Below, in pieces: positions 33,747 through 45,818 of a DNA stretch of 64,000 bases. Source of the DNA: Conoideocrella luteorostrata (Eukaryota > Ascomycota > Sordariomycetes > Hypocreales > Clavicipitaceae). Below the pieces are notes generated by a model. It was given only the letters and a program-made list of their open reading frames with translations, was not told the DNA's origin and made no database searches. Numbering within the stretch: the first letter of the stretch is position 1; each line of letters starts with the position of its first letter. The stretch lies in NCBI GenBank assembly GCA_032433595.1, contig JASWJB010000030.1:165831-229830 (forward strand), given 5' to 3'. The translations under genes and the position numbers were made by a program.

Positions 33747-34811
33747 TCACAGAGCAGTTTGCACTCCCATGCGAAACTTGGCTTTCCAGGCAAACCTGTC
33801 TTCGTGGCTGTGACCGCCGGCTCCGCACCCCTCGAGGTTATTCAACACGCAGACGCTATCTGCTGCGTCCTCACAATTGCAGCCTGCGTATTCCATAAAG
33901 GTCCACCAACTGGAGTAGTTGCGGTTGAAGCCCCTCTTGGCATCCCTTTGGAGCAGGTGCCAGAGAAATGCTGTCCAGAAGCGTTCGAAGAGAGTAAAGG
34001 GTGGCAGTTCAGAGCGAGGCTCGAAGAGTTGGTCGCGGGGCCGCCAGTGGAAGATGAAAGCCCCGTAGGAGTCTTTGAGGGGTTGGATCACATCTTGGAT
34101 GACACAGTGAAGGTGCTGAGACTCGACGGAGGACATTGCTACTGCATCGTACGGACATAAGTTGTTGCGTTCGGGAGGATGTGGTCCAATTCTGATGAGT
34201 GATAGAGATAGTAGGTTGGGCAGTGTTCGTATGTCGAGGCCGAGGAGTCCGGACCAGAACTCCTCGGCGGATTCGCAAAAACCAGCATGGCGAATCTTGT
34301 CCTTGTGGAGTCCGACAAAGGGGTCAAGTTCACTCTGTCCAGTTTGGGGTCTGTGGTCAATCGTGTTCAATACCCCATTGTGAGCCCAGTCGTCGAAAAG
34401 CGTCAAGATATCCGTCTCGTAACTGATAAATGGCATGTCGAGCCGGACGGGCACATGGACGTCCCCTTCATCCGAGCATTTCATTCCCGTATCACAAATA
34501 AAGTGTCTGTTCTCGAGCCTATGAAACTTTGGAAGCCACGCTCTTCGCGATTCTCGACAAGCATGCAATAGAGGGAAAATAACATCGATATATCTCACCC
34601 GCCAGTCAGGGTGGTTCTCCTTCTCGCACTCTCGTCTAGGCTCATAGTTCGCATCTCGCCCGCCGCCTCATCGAAGGCACTGTTTCCAGCATGTTAGGCA
34701 AGGTACCTGCCCAGTAATTCGAGTAGGTGGCTTCACGAGCTCCCAGATTGTAAGTCGTATTTCGGTAGGAAGCTTTAAAACGGACGAGAATCCGATCCTA
34801 TTGTTGTCCAT
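33747..34811 (-). CDS. 2EXR-domain protein of unknown function
   Basis: Proposed exons 34811-34707 and 34640-33747 give 332 aa. Exon 1 encodes the 2EXR opening (FSSVLKLPTEIRLTIWELV), and exon 2 resumes with LLHACRESRRAWLPKF, the second 2EXR block. Between them lie an in-frame TGA and the 66-base interval 34641-34706. That interval starts GTACCT after CAG, has a CTAAC branch site and ends in AG. Removing it deletes the stop and keeps the frame. An alternative acceptor 12 bases further on would also stay in frame. 2EXR proteins are abundant in filamentous ascomycetes and lack a known biochemical function. The rest has no recognised domain; its C-terminus contains CNCEDAADSVC. If the interval were not spliced, the gene would be broken. 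Confidence 0.68.
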
Positions 34812-35723
34812 GTGTATCAACTGTCTGATTCGGGGATCCCACGATAGATTTGCGGCAGCGAGGGGAAATCGTGAATACGAAAAGCATCAAAAATTGGGGA
34901 TTTTAGCCTGGCAATCCTTCATACGCCGTAGGATTTACACGGAGACCGATGCTCGCCCCGAACTGGGCTTATAGGTCGAATCGTTCAAGTGAGGGGTAGC
35001 GGACAGGTTTCGATCATGCTTACTGCATGAATCGTGGGGTTATTTCTATTTATTTGTTCCCACCACTTAGCAGCATGTAAAATTGGTCAAATAAGCCTCT
35101 GCGTGATGCTAAAGTCCGGAACAGCCATCAGCTGAAAAAGGAAAATATAGCCGGCCAGGGTTTAGCGGTTATTGGGGGACATTCTAGTACTCCTACACAT
35201 AAGACGTTGCAGCCTGCACACATTTGATATAACATATAGTGAATTCGGTGGACATTAAATCTAGCGTTGACTTCCCCAATTCAATATCAGCTTCGCAGTT
35301 GTCGCCTCTGCAGGCTTTGGCGACCATAAACAAGTATCGCTACTTACACTCAGGGTTGTGATGCCCGCGACATGTAAACAGAGAGGCAGGCACTTCACAC
35401 AATTACTTTTGGCTACGCTGTCGAGAATCCTTGTCGCAAGGGTCCTGGTATTTTTACTCCCTGTCCATACCCATGTGTTTATGGAAAACCCACGTGCAAT
35501 ACCTGCAAGATACATCAATTACTTAAATGCATTGATAGCTGTTTACACTACAACAAAGTCAATTAATCTACCAGCATCGACTTTAATTAAGATCTCCAAG
35601 CATCCAATACGGCGGAAAGCTCGCTGTCAATGAACCAACCCAAATAATGATCCCGGTGCAGATACATGAGTTATAGCCACTGGCATTTCCTCTCAATCCT
35701 CGTGTTTAGCTCGACCTCGGCCT

Positions 35724-36014
35724 TTAGGTCGGGGCAGGTTTGAACAAATTAGCACAGCCGCTGCTGTTCCCCCCCAAGTGTTGATAACCTCTTGAACACA
35801 AATAGGCACGTACTTCGTAGAAGTCACTCGGGTCTCGAGGGTTGCCATTATACGTATATATGATATGGTAGGACGACACAATCGGCTGTTTATTGTAGTT
35901 GAACCGACAGTCGCTTATGAATCGACTCAAGTCTCTGTCTAATTCAATAAGGTTAGGGTCTAGTGGTGTTTCATGCTCAATAACAACATGGTACGGGATA
36001 TGAGGCTCCGGCAT
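35724..36014 (-). CDS. Small unrecognised ORF, 96 aa (low confidence)
   Basis: A complete ATG-to-stop frame. Its composition looks protein-like rather than random: a charged, Asp/Glu-rich first third, then a Tyr/Asn-rich section and a C-terminal half with CSRGYQHLGGNSSGC. It has three cysteines and no signal peptide of its own. A TATAAAT sequence and a GCTAACC branch-like site lie just upstream on the minus strand, so it may be the last exon of a spliced small secreted protein. I do not recognise the family. It starts back to back with the plus-strand candidate at 36013; at most one of the two is likely to be real. Confidence 0.3.
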   Translation of the reverse strand: MPEPHIPYHVVIEHETPLDPNLIELDRDLSRFISDCRFNYNKQPIVSSYHIIYTYNGNPRDPSDFYEVRAYLCSRGYQHLGGNSSGCANLFKPAPT

Positions 36015-36267
36015 GGCTTATAAGGGAACTCTTTTGATTTATATGTCCGTGTTGGTTAGCTGGGGTAGCTGTGCTTGTGCGGCGTGCTGTAAGAATGGAA
36101 GATGTACAGCTTGGCAAGAATGCTCTGGAAAGGTGGAAGAAGGAAGAATATTTGAGGATTTTCGAAGCAACGCTAGCGTCTTCGGCATCCCTATGTATAT
36201 ATACCAAGGGTCTTCTTTGCGGAACAATGCCAAAACGTTACCATTCAGGAACCTGTGTTTGCGTTAA
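36013..36267 (+). CDS. Small cysteine-rich ORF with signal-peptide-like start, 84 aa (low confidence)
   Basis: The first 19 residues are Met-Ala-Tyr-Lys followed by a hydrophobic core (TLLIYMSVLVSW), which resembles a signal peptide. Six cysteines then fall in residues 20-37 (C20, C22, C25, C26, C31, C37), with one more at 82. This is the look of a small secreted cysteine-rich protein, but the mature part is not recognised and the even cysteine pairing is incomplete. The frame overlaps antisense open frames. It could be chance. Confidence 0.25.
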   Translation: MAYKGTLLIYMSVLVSWGSCACAACCKNGRCTAWQECSGKVEEGRIFEDFRSNASVFGIPMYIYQGSSLRNNAKTLPFRNLCLR

Positions 36268-37414
36268 TATTATGTTGCAAATAAAAACAGATTCGGTATC
36301 CCTACATCTAATAGTTTCTGTACAGTCACGCCTCATCATGAATTCTTTTTACATGTCCAAGATTCATCGTAGTGCATTATTAGTTCACTTTTTCTAGCGG
36401 TTTTTCAAATCAGTAATGCGATGATACATCATGGAAGCTGTGATGTGACGGCTGTATGCTCCATCTCTCGATGTTGTGAATCACTACGTTTAGCTGCAGC
36501 AATTTGGCTTAAATGATTAGATTTACTTAAGAGGACCTTCCATGTAAACATCTGTGGATACGGTGGCATGGGAAACATGAATCTGTTCCCAAAATGCGAG
36601 GATGGAGTGACGTCCGGACTCGGACAACCGCCATGGTGATCGGCGTTCCCGGCAGTCTTTTGTTCTCTAAATAATTCCATGGGTTTTTACCTACAAGAAC
36701 GTTTTCCCTAAGTTAGTATACTATATTTTAAATACAGCTACTATCATCAAGATAGGTGGTTCAGCAGGAATATCGGGATATCTCAAGGAACGCAGGGCAG
36801 GGCATTCCCGCCGGCTGAGCAGTAGTAGCTAAATTGGCAATTCTTACTTCTGAGCTTTCTAAGATAACAGGGAAATCTTCTATCCGCTCAAACTTCCAGT
36901 TTGGCCCTAAATTTGTAGAGCTTCCACACAGATGCTACCTTTGCCCGAGACTAGCTGCTTGTTAATCCGCAGGGCAGTAACGATCGCGGATGGTAGTAAT
37001 GTTACAGGCGACAGTCTGTAAGTAGATGTCAACGTCCGATTGTCCAATGCTTTGTCTGGCTCGTTGAGATGCCAGGCTAGTTAGGCAATTAACTGGCTGC
37101 ATGGCGCGGCACATGTACGGTGATGTCGTGCAACGAACCCAAACAGCAGCAATGCACAACACAGACGGGATGGGGAGCGTCGGTTCAATGTTGTCTGATC
37201 TGGCAGGCGGTGTGTGCGACGCCTGGTTTTAGGGACCCATCACTTGCATTAGCTTCCATTCTGCCGCAGATGACCTGACCCACCCGCCGTTACAGTTGAC
37301 GATAGCGTCACTCATTGTCGCAACGCGACTCAATGACAGCGTCCAGCTCCATTGTTCATGCGCAACACAGACATTGGGGGAAGAGCTGAGATGTGATGGG
37401 ATGAAATTCACCCA

Positions 37415-40400
37415 ATGTCTCGATATGCTGCTCCGAATCCGCTGGGCCCGCGCAGAGGGCCTCGATGGTCTCACCATCACCACGCAGGTACAGTGAGCTT
37501 TGATCGTGGCTCAACAGAATCACCAAGCTCGCCCGGCAGCATATCCACTCATTCTACGGTTCGAGAGGACAGACGCCGCAAGCCCGGGCGATGCTGCATC
37601 ATCTCAGTCAATGATGGATATTCCAAAGATGAATCCCTGCTCAACTTGGATCACTTTGGTGGTGATGTCTTGCCGGGCATGCTCATGTCAATTGTGCCGT
37701 TGAGGGGTGATTCCAAGATTTCCACGAGCGGCTATGGAAGCGTCAATAAACAGGCACTCGAGCATCTTGACGGTACTAGGGCAGCATCAAGCACCTTCAG
37801 CGATCATGATCACGACATAGGCCACCCATTCATATTTGTGGCGAAAGACATGTCTAGAGAAATGAAGACCCGATACCCCGATGTGGAGATTCATATTGCG
37901 AGACATATCGCCGATACCTTTGGGCTGAGGAAGGGTTCCCAGGTTCTCTTGCAGCCGGTAAGTATCCGACTCAAATTGCAGTGCTGCTGATGAACTTCTA
38001 CTAGTATCGTGCTGACAGGCTCAACCAGGTTGACAAGGATCACCCTGCTATTGAGGCAACACATGTCGAAATCTCGTTCAAGGACCAATATCTGTCAAGA
38101 GCCGACATGTGGAGATTAGCTGTTGGAGAGTTGACACAGCGGACAGTCTATAAAGGCCAATCTATATTCTTCTTGGGTACCATTAAAGCCCAAGTCACAG
38201 CAGTCTATGTCAATGGGCAGACCGTTCATTCTGCCTTCTTTGCGAAGGATACACGGCCGATTTTTCGCAGTGAATCTGCAAAATATGTTCTCTTTATCCA
38301 AATGGCTCGAGAAATGTGGGATTTCGACTCTGAAGCCTCTGGTGAAATCATGTTCAACAAGGTTGTCAACGGCTTTTTGCCTGCATTGTTCAAACGTTGG
38401 GTTGTACTCAAGGTTAAGCACCTTGTTAGTATAGTTCTGTTTGCCCGGGTGGAATATGATACTGGAATAAGCGCAGATCTTGCCAACACATCATTAATCA
38501 ACGACTATTACACTGGAATACAGCCGTCTGGAAACCGCCGCCCATACAAAGACTTTTATCGCATCGTTGTAAGCGAGATGGCAAGCGGCGAATGGACAAA
38601 GATTCTCTATCAGCTGAAGAGGGAGTTCAATTACTTTCGGCGGGATATTAGCTTACATCATCAAACCGCCAATGCATTCGGTCAAGACTCTGTTGAAGAG
38701 GAAGGTGGCAGGGATGGAGGACCTAATCCGGTCAAGGCCGATTCGTCTTTGTCAGTAAATGGGAACGTCTTAGAAGCAATCAACATGGCAGCTTCTCAGT
38801 TTGCGTACGACTACATAGATCGAGACTTGACTCGAACGGGAATATCTATTGCCGTCATTACTGCAGGACCTGGTGTTTTCGAGGTGGACTACGAGACGTT
38901 GCGACGAACGACGGAGGCGCTCGTCGGCAACGGAATTGGTATAGACTTGATTTGCATGGGGAGCAAGCCTTTGCACTCTGCGCCTCTTTTTAAGTATCGG
39001 AATCCTCAGTTCTCAGAGTACGGCCGAGGAGGGCAAGGAACCGCTCTATCCAGATCGTTCCATAGTCGGGATAGCACTCCAAATCTGCCCACACCGATCG
39101 TTGGAAGCTATCAGTCCATATCCGGCTCATTCTCGCCAACAAAGGTCTACAACTTAGCCGGGCGAATTGAGACACTCGCGCTGATTGGCGCCAGAGAAGA
39201 GTATTGCTATGCACTGCCTCAGTGGCTGCACGTCTCTTATTGGACTGGCTCGAATGAAGAGTCGTTATCATATGCTGGTATCGCGCTAGCAGTATCAAAC
39301 CAAGTAGAGCAAGAGGATGAGGATTGGTTCAAGGTGAGATGTCGGATGTACGACTTGCAAATGCGAAGTATTTTGGATGCGAATGAGATTGAGACCGCCC
39401 CGCTGCAAACTGACACGAATTATCCGGTGCACAACATTCAGCCCAATGCTGTCATTAAACGACGCATGCATCAAGCAGGCGACACCGTGTATATCCCGAA
39501 CAAGCATGCTGCTGAAGGGTTGGTTGATCATGTTTATGGGTATCAAAAATTTGCTCCCGACAGGCTCGCGCGCACAGGAGACAAGTCACTCTGGAAGCAG
39601 TTACAAGAATACGATGACACAAAAGCCAAACCAGCCAAGACTCGCCATCACCACCGACATCCCTCGTCCAGAAACAAGGCAGAGTTGGACGACTCTACTC
39701 GAAAACAGCAAACCGACGACACCTCTGCGCTGGGAACATCTCTTCCGGAACGAAGAGCTGCCGCTTACATGCAATCAGCCAGAAAATTCTCTCTCACCAC
39801 AGCTGAAGTTGAGAAACCAGTTCTGCCAACACGCAAACCTGCGCCAGAGATTGCAGCTTCTACCTCAAAGAAGGCGCCATCTACCAAACAACCCAGGCTC
39901 ATGCGGCAAATCAGCCTTGGGCAGCGCGGCTTTGGGATCGCAGCACCCAAAGTGGCTGCGGCCGAGGTGAAGGCAGAGACCGTGAGCGCTGCTGCTATTT
40001 CTTCGTCCAACTTAAGACCACCTTCCAACCCCCATTCCTTGTCCGATCTTAGACCGTCCACTCCACAGACTATTGCGAGCCGTTCGTCTTCGGCCTCGGT
40101 GCTGAGACAGAAGGCAGAGACAACAGATTCTTCTTTAGATGGAATACCTGCAACCCCGAGCATCCCAATCTCTAGAGATGGAATCAGAAGGCCAAGCACA
40201 GCAATCAGTCAAATGAACATGAAGTCTCCGTCGGTTATGCCAGCCGGCCACGCTTCTCGCCGGGAAAACCACCCTGAAGACAACGATGTCCGCTTCTCAA
40301 ACGCACTACGAGCCGAGGACGCGCAGAAAGTATACACCAGCAAGCTTAGGGCGGGCGTTGTTCCAGAACTGCCGTCCACGCTTTCACCCACGACAGCCAT

Positions 40401-43155
40401 CACTCCATGGCTAACACTTCTAAATCCCTCCAACCCTGAAAGCTATAGGATTGACGATACTGTTCTATACAGTCGATGGCAGCATGTATTCCCTCGTACT
40501 TCCGATATGAAAGTTCAAAAATGGAAGACTCTCTGCTGCCCTGCTGCCGTGCCCTTAACCACGGAGTACTTCCCTTCGAAGGCTCAGTTTGATGCTGAGT
40601 ACCAGAGGCATCCGTACAATATTGATCAAAATCTGGACGACGACCCTGTCGACGAACCGAAGTCACGCAAAGAATTTATGAAAGACCTCATCAGCATGCG
40701 CTTTTCTCATGGATTTCAAGTCATTGTTGGACCTTTGGTGGCCAGGGCATTTGGACAGAAAGTTATCAAAATTGCGGATATCTTTTCTCGCGATCAACCC
40801 CTCGATGACGGCACAAGCGTCTTCATGTCTGTCGGAAATACGATTCATCAGCTTTCATGTGTTAACGGCACTGAAGTTGCAGTGAACATTTATTTACGAA
40901 AGCCTACAGACTCTACGGTTGAGTCTCAGAATTTTCCATCAACTTATCGACCGGCTATTCGAACAATATTAGACAGTCAGTACGAGACACGCTCCATCGA
41001 TATATTGACACCGAAACCCGACAGAAACTGGAACACGATTGACTCATATTTAGCCGGTCACTATGATGAGATGATGGATAGTCTAAGATTCTGGCGAGCA
41101 CGGTTTGTTCTGCTCCCGCTCAGTCCGCGACATCCATCGATTCCACGCATCCACACTGGTGATAATCCAGAGGAGCTTCGTATCGAAGGAATCAAGAAGC
41201 TAGCTCAACTTTGGCAGCGCAACCGATATGTGCCACCGTCTGAACGACGATTTCAAGCAGCTGCAAAACGCCGCAACCCGCTGGATATTGTGTACAAGAC
41301 TGAAGATCCGTCTGTGGTGATTGCTGCCGAGCTCGAAACATTGCCAATCCTGGAGAATTTGGAGGCTGTACATCGCAAGGGACATCTCGTCACCAGGAAG
41401 GAAAGGTTTCAAAAAGTAAACCTGAACCTTGCAGCGCTGGCGGAAGCCCTGCAACAGCCGGTGGAGAACGGAGGTGTGCCTCTTCGAAACCGCAGATGGC
41501 ATCTCAGGCTGCACAATGCAGCCTTTATTGGCTCGGATATGACCACTTGGCTTTTGGACAACTTTGAGGATCTTGACAGTCGAGAGGAAGCAGAGGAGCT
41601 GGGTAACGTTTTGATGGTACAGAGCGAACTAAAGAGCAAGGATAAGGAGAAGGACAAGGACAAGGAGAAGGAGAAGGAGAAGGAAAAAGAAAGGGAAAGG
41701 GAAAGGGATGGCGCAGAAGCCAAGGGCAGCGAGAAAGGGAAAGGCCTATTCATCCACGTGGAAAAACGTCACAACTTCCGCGATGGCAACTACTTCTATC
41801 AGATTGCGCCAGAGTTCGCAAAATCGCGATCTGGGTGGTTTAGTGGCGGCAGTGGCAGCAGCAGTGGACGTCGAGACCTCTCGTCCCCCGCGCCTCCGCA
41901 GTCAGACGACAGTCGTGATTCTCCGCGACCGAATCTCCCGCGGCCAGTGGCGCCGAATGATGTCAAGTCTCCAGCGTCCTTCGGTCCCATGCTTGGATCC
42001 AGTCAGACACTCAAGAATCGGCCACGAGTCGTGCTCAGCAAGATGATCAAATATGACATCGATCCTCGGAAGAGGTCATATCGCCCCGAACGAATAGACT
42101 TGCACTACGATCGGCTTCACAACCCGGACAACTGCTACCACTTGCGCATAGCCTGGATGAACGCTACGTCCAAGCTTGTCGAGGACACTCTGGAGACCTG
42201 GGAGCGAGAGGCCAGCCAATACGGACTGCGGCTTGTTGAGGTTCCCATCAACGAAGCGTGCCGCATCACCGAGACCAATCCATTCCGCAAACCATATGTG
42301 GTGAGGCTCGCCTTGCGGCCACCAGTCGAGCGCCCCGAGGCGTTCTACGACCCCAATTCCTTGGGACCTCAAGCCGGCCCAAGCAAGAATTTCTACCAAA
42401 CAGCCATTCTCAAAAGCTTCGACTTTGTTCTCGACATGGAGGCAGCGTCCAACTTCCCATCAGACGTTGACGTTCGCTACTCCTGGGGCAAACCCAACTT
42501 CACGTACACCCAATATATACACCGCTCCGGCGCACTCCTCGCACAAATCACCGACGAGGGAGAATTCTTGATACTCGCCAACCGACTGTACAACAAGCGC
42601 AGCAGCAGCGCGCGCGACAAGGAGCTCCGTGGCCAAGTCCACGCCGAGCCGCAACCGGCTGCTGCTCTCAGCGGCACTGTCGCCTCACCCCAAGTGCGGC
42701 CGACGACGTTTCATCACTTCTCTCCAGCAGCCAGGCCAGTGGACGCCCTCGTGTCGGGGAGCACCTCCAAGGCGGCGCCCTACCTCACCGCCACCCGTTC
42801 TGACGCCGAAACCCTTAAGGGGGAGTTTGAGGCCTTTTGTCAGAACGAAGTGGCCCTCACGACCTTCTACAAGGAGATTCTGGAAAAGGGCCAGCAGCAG
42901 CGACCTCACGGCACGCCCGCATCCACAGCAACCACACAGTCTGTAGCGGGGCTGGAATCCGTCCCCGAAACAAGTATCCCGTTGCTGGGCTTACCGCCAG
43001 GTGTGCTGGGTGAGCATAGCGCCGGCGCGGGCGGCGCGAATGGCCACCACTCGACATCTGCAATGGCAAGCATACGGATGAGTAGTCCGATGGCGTTTCT
43101 GAGGAGGGGGAGCGTGCAGTACGATGGCATGGGATTGGGGTCAAAAGGCAAATGA
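37415..43155 (+). CDS. IML1: Iml1 (DEPDC5 homologue), SEACIT/GATOR1 subunit
   Basis: Exons 37415-37957 and 38029-43155 give 1889 aa. The 71-base intron joins SQVLLQP to [20 protein letters not shown], a conserved Iml1 block. Other hallmarks are [46 protein letters not shown] strands and [23 protein letters not shown] domain (about 1317-1445) is interrupted by a Lys/Glu/Arg-rich insertion. The C-terminal domain includes [11 protein letters not shown] and [20 protein letters not shown]. Iml1 is the catalytic-complex subunit that, with Npr2 and Npr3, acts as GTPase-activating complex for Gtr1 and restrains TORC1 at the vacuole when amino acids are scarce. The N-terminal 50 residues are disordered. 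The ATG at 37415 ([11 protein letters not shown]) resembles the start of other fungal Iml1 proteins. Residues 485-700 are low complexity. Confidence 0.92.
41635..41708 (+). repeat. In-frame AAGGA(G/C) repeat inside IML1 DEP domain
   Basis: A purine-rich run of GAGAAG, GACAAG and GGGAAA units encodes alternating Lys/Asp, Lys/Glu and Arg/Glu dipeptides (about residues 1384-1408). It sits between the two halves of the DEP domain, so it expands a surface loop rather than breaking the core. Confidence 0.8.
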
Positions 43156-43627
43156 GTGACATGATTTGTTCAAGGAGGGTATATCTAATGTGCAGATGTG
43201 TATTAATATTTATTGTATGTACTATTTTATGTACTCTGTACTATTTACCAATCACCAACCCCACCCCCTCGTCGCGATTAGCATGCATCTGTAATTGATA
43301 TGAAATCCCAACCGCATCATAAACGTTGGGAGTAATCAAAGTGGATATATTTCCGGTTTTCCCTTTCGTATGGATAGCATGGCTCTAGGATGAACGGGGG
43401 CGGAAGGGGGCGGAAGGGGGCAAAATCACGCCCAAGAGAACAGAGAGCCTTTCACGTGGGCAAGAGCCCGTCCGTACTTGTTCGTTTTTCAAACACACCC
43501 GGATTTTGTTTGTTTTTGGCTGTACCAAGTTATCCCATCCGTCCCGCTCGTTCAGCTTCCACAGCCCAATCCGGACTTCTCGAGATATAATGTACAGAAC
43601 TACCATAGCGTCGAAAGTAAAATTATG

Positions 43628-43661
<34 letters not shown>

Positions 43662-43961
43662 AACTGAGATATAAGATCGGAAAAAAAAGCAAAGGCCCGC
43701 GAATGGTCTCTTCAGGAGCGGTAGTTGGTAAACAAACGTAAGAAAAGACAATGATGGATGGCGATTGCCAAAGTTAACGAATGAGAAACTGTTCGGATAC
43801 GTTTCTTTTAAATGCAGACAAAAAAAACCCCCCCCGAGACGAAAAAGTATGCAGCAGTAGCCAGCCCAGATTCCGAGAGTGCCCTCTCTGTAACTCAAAT
43901 TAACCAAGCGCCAATGAAAACGTGAGGAATCCAAATCAAAAGCAGGTAGCTGTGGTGTAGA
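43156..43961. other. Convergent 3' spacer between IML1 and Ca2+/H+ exchanger
   Basis: About 800 bases. It holds a GTA trinucleotide array (43628-43661), a duplicated CGGAAGGGGG unit near 43400-43421 and short homopolymer runs of A and C near 43828-43837. No gene was supported. Confidence 0.55.
43628..43661. repeat. (GTA)n microsatellite, about 11 units
   Basis: An uninterrupted GTA trinucleotide array in the 3' spacer between IML1 and the calcium exchanger. It is a likely length-polymorphic marker. Confidence 0.9.
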
Positions 43962-45818
43962 CTATTTTCCGCCTGAAACCTTGCCATTGTTTGCGTCGAA
44001 GGCGCTGTCGGGATAAACTAATGCGAAAGAAGAAAAAAAAAAGTTACTTATTAGCAAACGTCACAGGGCGCGGCAAATCGTTGTATATACGCGGGATGGC
44101 GCGAGGTACTTACAGAAAGCACAGACACCAATAATGGCGTACAAACATATCAGCAGGAGCCCTTCCAGCCAATGGCTCTTGCCGTCACCGATCAGATAGT
44201 TGGTTAACAGCACGGCGACAAACATGACTGCAACTTGGAACATATCAAAGCTCAGATCCATATAGATTTGGCCCATACCCCACCCGATTATGACAAGCAG
44301 AGGAATCAGGAAGAGCGCGACCTGCATGCTGGAACCAACAGCAACGCCAATGGCAAGGTCCATCTTGTCTTTAATGGCCACAGTGACTGCAGTTGCGTGC
44401 TCGGCAGCATTTCCGACAATGGGGAGCAAGATCAACCCAACAAACTCTTCTTTGAGGCCTCCTTGCTGCGTGATGGCATCAATAGAGCCAACCATGGCCT
44501 CGGCGCAAAAGGCGATTATGACGGTGGCGACAAGAAGCGTGCCCAGGGCAACGAAGAAGTGCAACTGAGGTTCTTCCTCGTCCTCGTCCTCGTCCAAGCG
44601 GTGCTGGTTCATAAGCATCCTGGAGAGCCGCTGGTTCTCATCCTGATCTGTGACCGCGTAACCCATCATGGCGCTCGGCATAGCCAGGCCCTGCTTTATC
44701 GCACCAGCCTTGACGCCATGAGACCATGGCTTCGCGGGGACCTTCTGGCTCTCTTCGTTGAAAACCTTTTGGTGAGTTTTGAGTTGGAAAAACAAGTAGG
44801 CGACGTAGACGATGAGAAGAATGACCGACGTGCCTCTCGAGAGCTTGGCAATTGAGTCCTGGCTCACCTTATCCTGGCTCACCTGTTGAGCCGCGACTTC
44901 GAAGACGGAGGGAACAATAACAGATGCAGCCGCCAGGGCCAGCAAAGACGCGGCAGTCTGGGCAACGGTCTGGTTGAAGTGCTGCTCTTGTCTCCGCAAG
45001 CCACCAAAGAAGAAGCAGAAGCCCATGACGAGAAGCAGGTTAGAAAGAATGGATCCAATAAGAGATGTTTGCACAATGGCAATCTTTTTATCCTTGAGGG
45101 CAATGATGGCAACAATAAGCTCGACTGCATTTCCGAATGTGGCATTGATGAGGCCACCGAGTGTTTCGCCTGTGCGCAAGGCAACTTCTTCGGTGGCAAA
45201 GCTGAGCATGGCAGCCAGGGGAATGATGGCAATGAAGTTGACGACAAACACAGCTTTGCCGTCGACGCCAACGTAGTGCATGGCAATACCTGCGGGGGCA
45301 GCCAATATCAAGATGTTAATCCAGGAGGACAAGAAGGTGCGCTGTAGCTGATTCGCCACAGTGAAAGGCTCCTTGGGGTGAACATGTCGAATAAGTCCTT
45401 CTTTTTCCGTCTTCTTCTTTGTCTTGCCATTGTCATCTTCTGCAACTGGCTGCGAGCCGACGGGTGAGGGTGTGTCGTCGTTCACTTTTCGGTTTCTCAA
45501 ATTTTCGGCCGGCTGGTCGGCGCTTCTATTTCTCGTCGCTTCGTCGCTGTCCTTGCCCAGGCTGGTCATGGTATCAGTGTTGGAGGGATTACTCGGTATT
45601 GCGCTGCTCGGGGTCGGAGCCGTGACGGCATGGGTGAGGTTGTCACCATTGTCGCCTTCGACGTCGCCTCGCTGTGCTTCTAATTGACTCCCCGCCCATG
45701 TTTCCCGACGTTTGTCGCGCCTACCCCAGGATACCTGTCGAAATGGATTCCACTGGTCCGCATTTGAACGGTGAAAGTTGTGCGCGGCGCGCTTGTTCTT
45801 GAAATGATTGACTACCAT
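43962..45818 (-). CDS. VCX1: Vacuolar Ca2+/H+ exchanger (CAX family)
   Basis: Exons 45818-44114 and 44017-43962 give 586 aa. The 96-base intron (GTAAGT ... TTAG) joins IIGVCAF to FYPDSAFDANNG, the usual C-terminal end of fungal CAX proteins. Eleven or so hydrophobic segments are visible. The two cation-selectivity repeats are GNAVELIVAIIALKD at 229-243 (c-1) and GNAAEHATAVTVAIKDK from 469 (c-2). An acidic DEDEDEEE segment lies in the central cytosolic loop, as in the family. The protein moves Ca2+ into the vacuole against protons. The N-terminal 150 residues are long, hydrophilic and rich in Ser/Thr/Asp, longer than in yeast Vcx1, and may be regulatory. The ATG at 45818 is the first in frame; the longer frame starts only with GTG. 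Confidence 0.92.

Larger units (their letters stand above)
34812..37414. other. Spacer between 2EXR gene and IML1, with candidate small ORFs
   Basis: About 2.6 kb. Most frames are short and unconvincing. Two small divergent frames meeting at 36012-36015 are listed separately as weak candidates. The stretch 36.3-37.3 kb shows no recognisable feature and presumably includes the IML1 promoter. Confidence 0.45.
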
